Assembly: GCF_019392195.1 (NCBI RefSeq)
Contig: NZ_JAHXKI010000002.1
Coordinates: 1,116,001 to 1,180,000 of the forward strand
Origin: Marinobacter sp. F4206
Lineage (GTDB): Bacteria > Pseudomonadota > Gammaproteobacteria > Pseudomonadales > Oleiphilaceae
Direction of reading: 5' to 3'
Length of the DNA stretch: 64,000 nt
Of the stretch, positions 63,272 to 64,000 are shown piece by piece. The translations under genes and the position numbers were made by a program. The notes under the pieces were generated by a model. It was not told the origin of the DNA and did not search any database. It saw only the letters and a list, made by a program, of their open reading frames with translations. Position 1 is the first letter of the stretch, and each line of letters starts with the position of its first letter.

Positions 63272-63919
63272 TTGAGCCAGTTTATCGACTCCCAACCGTT
63301 CGACGCCCATCCTGATACCTGTTCACGCAGCAAGCTCCGCAAACACCTGCGCAAACGAAGACGTTCCCTGTCATACGAGCAGCAACAACAGGCCTCCGAA
63401 CACCTCGCCCTGAATCTGCTGAACAACCCCGATCTTCACCGCGCCAGACACATTGCCATTTACCTGCCGAATGACGGCGAGATCGATCCGGGCCTGTACA
63501 TGGACCTGGCCCAACGCAAGGGCATCCGCTTCTACCTGCCGGTACTTCACCCCATCCACAAAGGCAGACTGGTTTTCAGCCCCTATTCCGACGACATCGA
63601 GCTTCGACCCAATCGTTTCGGCATACCAGAACCGGCGTTCAGCAACGGACTCAGGCGCCCGGCCTGGGCCCTGGATGCCGTATTGTTTCCACTGGTGGGG
63701 TTTGACGAAAACGGGGGACGACTCGGCATGGGAGGAGGCTTTTATGACCGGACCTTTGCCTTCAGTCGGCTGCGGCCCGGGCTGGCGCCCAAACTGATCG
63801 GGCTTGCCCACGATTTTCAGAGAGTAGGGCAGTTACCCATTGAGCCTTGGGATGTGCCTCTGCACGGCGTGGTAACGGACCGGCGGTGTTACCGGTTCAG
63901 CCGCCCCTCAACTACCTGA
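63272..63919 (+). CDS. ygfA: 5-formyltetrahydrofolate cyclo-ligase (YgfA/Fau)
   Basis: This enzyme converts 5-formyl-THF to 5,10-methenyl-THF with ATP. It has 215 aa: RSKLRKHLRKRRRSLSYEQQQQASEHLA near the start, IAIYLPNDGEIDPG, and the signature DAVLFPLVGFDENGGRLGMGGGFYDRTFA (about residue 140) with the ATP-binding loop. The frame is open to 63224 inside the 6S RNA, so that start is impossible if 6S is processed. I use the TTG at 63272, preceded by GGGAAG, just after the 6S 3' end. Co-transcription with 6S RNA is common in this locus. Confidence 0.9.
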   Translation: MSQFIDSQPFDAHPDTCSRSKLRKHLRKRRRSLSYEQQQQASEHLALNLLNNPDLHRARHIAIYLPNDGEIDPGLYMDLAQRKGIRFYLPVLHPIHKGRLVFSPYSDDIELRPNRFGIPEPAFSNGLRRPAWALDAVLFPLVGFDENGGRLGMGGGFYDRTFAFSRLRPGLAPKLIGLAHDFQRVGQLPIEPWDVPLHGVVTDRRCYRFSRPSTT

Positions 63920-63999
63920 AGCGAACTGATGGTAACGCCAGCCTGAATGCGGGGCTGGTCTTCGGAAGCGTGAAGAGACGTGAAACCGGTGATGACAAG
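63889..63999 (-). CDS. Possible C-terminal end of an unidentified gene (partial)
   Basis: On the minus strand a frame of 37 codons, open at the window edge, ends with TAA at 63889 and reads ...QAGVTISSLQVVEGRLNR. It overlaps the end of ygfA by 31 bp. The composition is protein-like, but too little is visible to name it, and it may be only a chance open frame. Confidence 0.3.
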   Translation of the reverse strand, partial: LVITGFTSLHASEDQPRIQAGVTISSLQVVEGRLNR

Positions 64000-64000
64000 G

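Noticed and set aside
1..64000. CRISPR arrays, tRNA or rRNA genes, insertion sequences or prophage genes
   Set aside because: I saw no regularly spaced direct repeats, no tRNA-like cloverleaf with CCA end and no transposase, integrase or phage structural gene. A weak or unusual element could still be missed without a computed search.

Overview
The window looks like a chromosomal piece of a marine gammaproteobacterium, most likely Marinobacter or a close relative. It is GC-rich, carries a wax-ester-synthase type acyltransferase, has a PQQ-alcohol-oxidation locus arranged much like the one in Pseudomonas, and contains standard gammaproteobacterial housekeeping blocks (ubiE-ubiJ-ubiB-hisI-hisE-tatABC-rsmE; ubiI-ubiH-pepP-UPF0149; zapB-zapA-6S RNA-ygfA). 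This is inferred from gene content only. I saw no tRNA, rRNA, CRISPR, prophage or transposase gene.

Layout. 1-4.7 kb: end of a cytochrome c gene, msrA-msrB, a metallophosphoesterase, a CarS-like CTP-transferase, fumC and a small hypothetical gene. 4.7-14.7 kb: minus-strand alcohol-oxidation genes, pqqABCDE, a PQQ-linked S9 peptidase (pqqH), ercA, the hybrid kinase ercS, and separately the aldehyde dehydrogenase exaC. 14.8-27.8 kb: a guanidine-use island with two operons, each preceded by a guanidine-I (ykkC) riboswitch and a sigma-54 promoter. Operon 1 encodes two carboxyguanidine-deiminase-type subunits, a urea/guanidine carboxylase and a periplasmic binding protein; operon 2 encodes the ABC permease and ATPase. 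Between them lie a TetR regulator, a BASS transporter, a type III glutamine synthetase and a MetX-like hydrolase. 27.8-43.5 kb: a quinoprotein alcohol dehydrogenase with the Asp-x-Asp signature of lanthanide enzymes, its accessory binding protein and cytochrome c, a four-gene PQQ-associated ABC system, an NMT1-type ABC transporter, the LuxR regulator erbR, a NosP-NahK type pair and a porin. 43.6-47.5 kb: lipid and storage genes. 47.5-64 kb: housekeeping genes, interrupted by a Zrg-like zinc cluster with a Zur-like box.

How the genes fit together. Alcohols entering by diffusion or porin would be oxidised in the periplasm by ExaA, with electrons passing to the cytochrome c; ExaC would oxidise the aldehyde in the cytosol, and pqqA-H supply the cofactor. 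exaA, the cytochrome operon and exaC share an 11-bp motif exactly 51 bp upstream of a -10-like hexamer, which suggests one activator, with ErbR the obvious candidate. The guanidine operons appear to need both nitrogen limitation (sigma-54/NtrC) and guanidine (riboswitch).

The least explained structure is a repeat present twice (21408-21521 and 35204-35319). A 58-nt core, 52/58 identical between copies and in opposite orientation, is bracketed in each copy by a near-perfect 28-29 bp inverted repeat whose own sequence largely differs between the copies.
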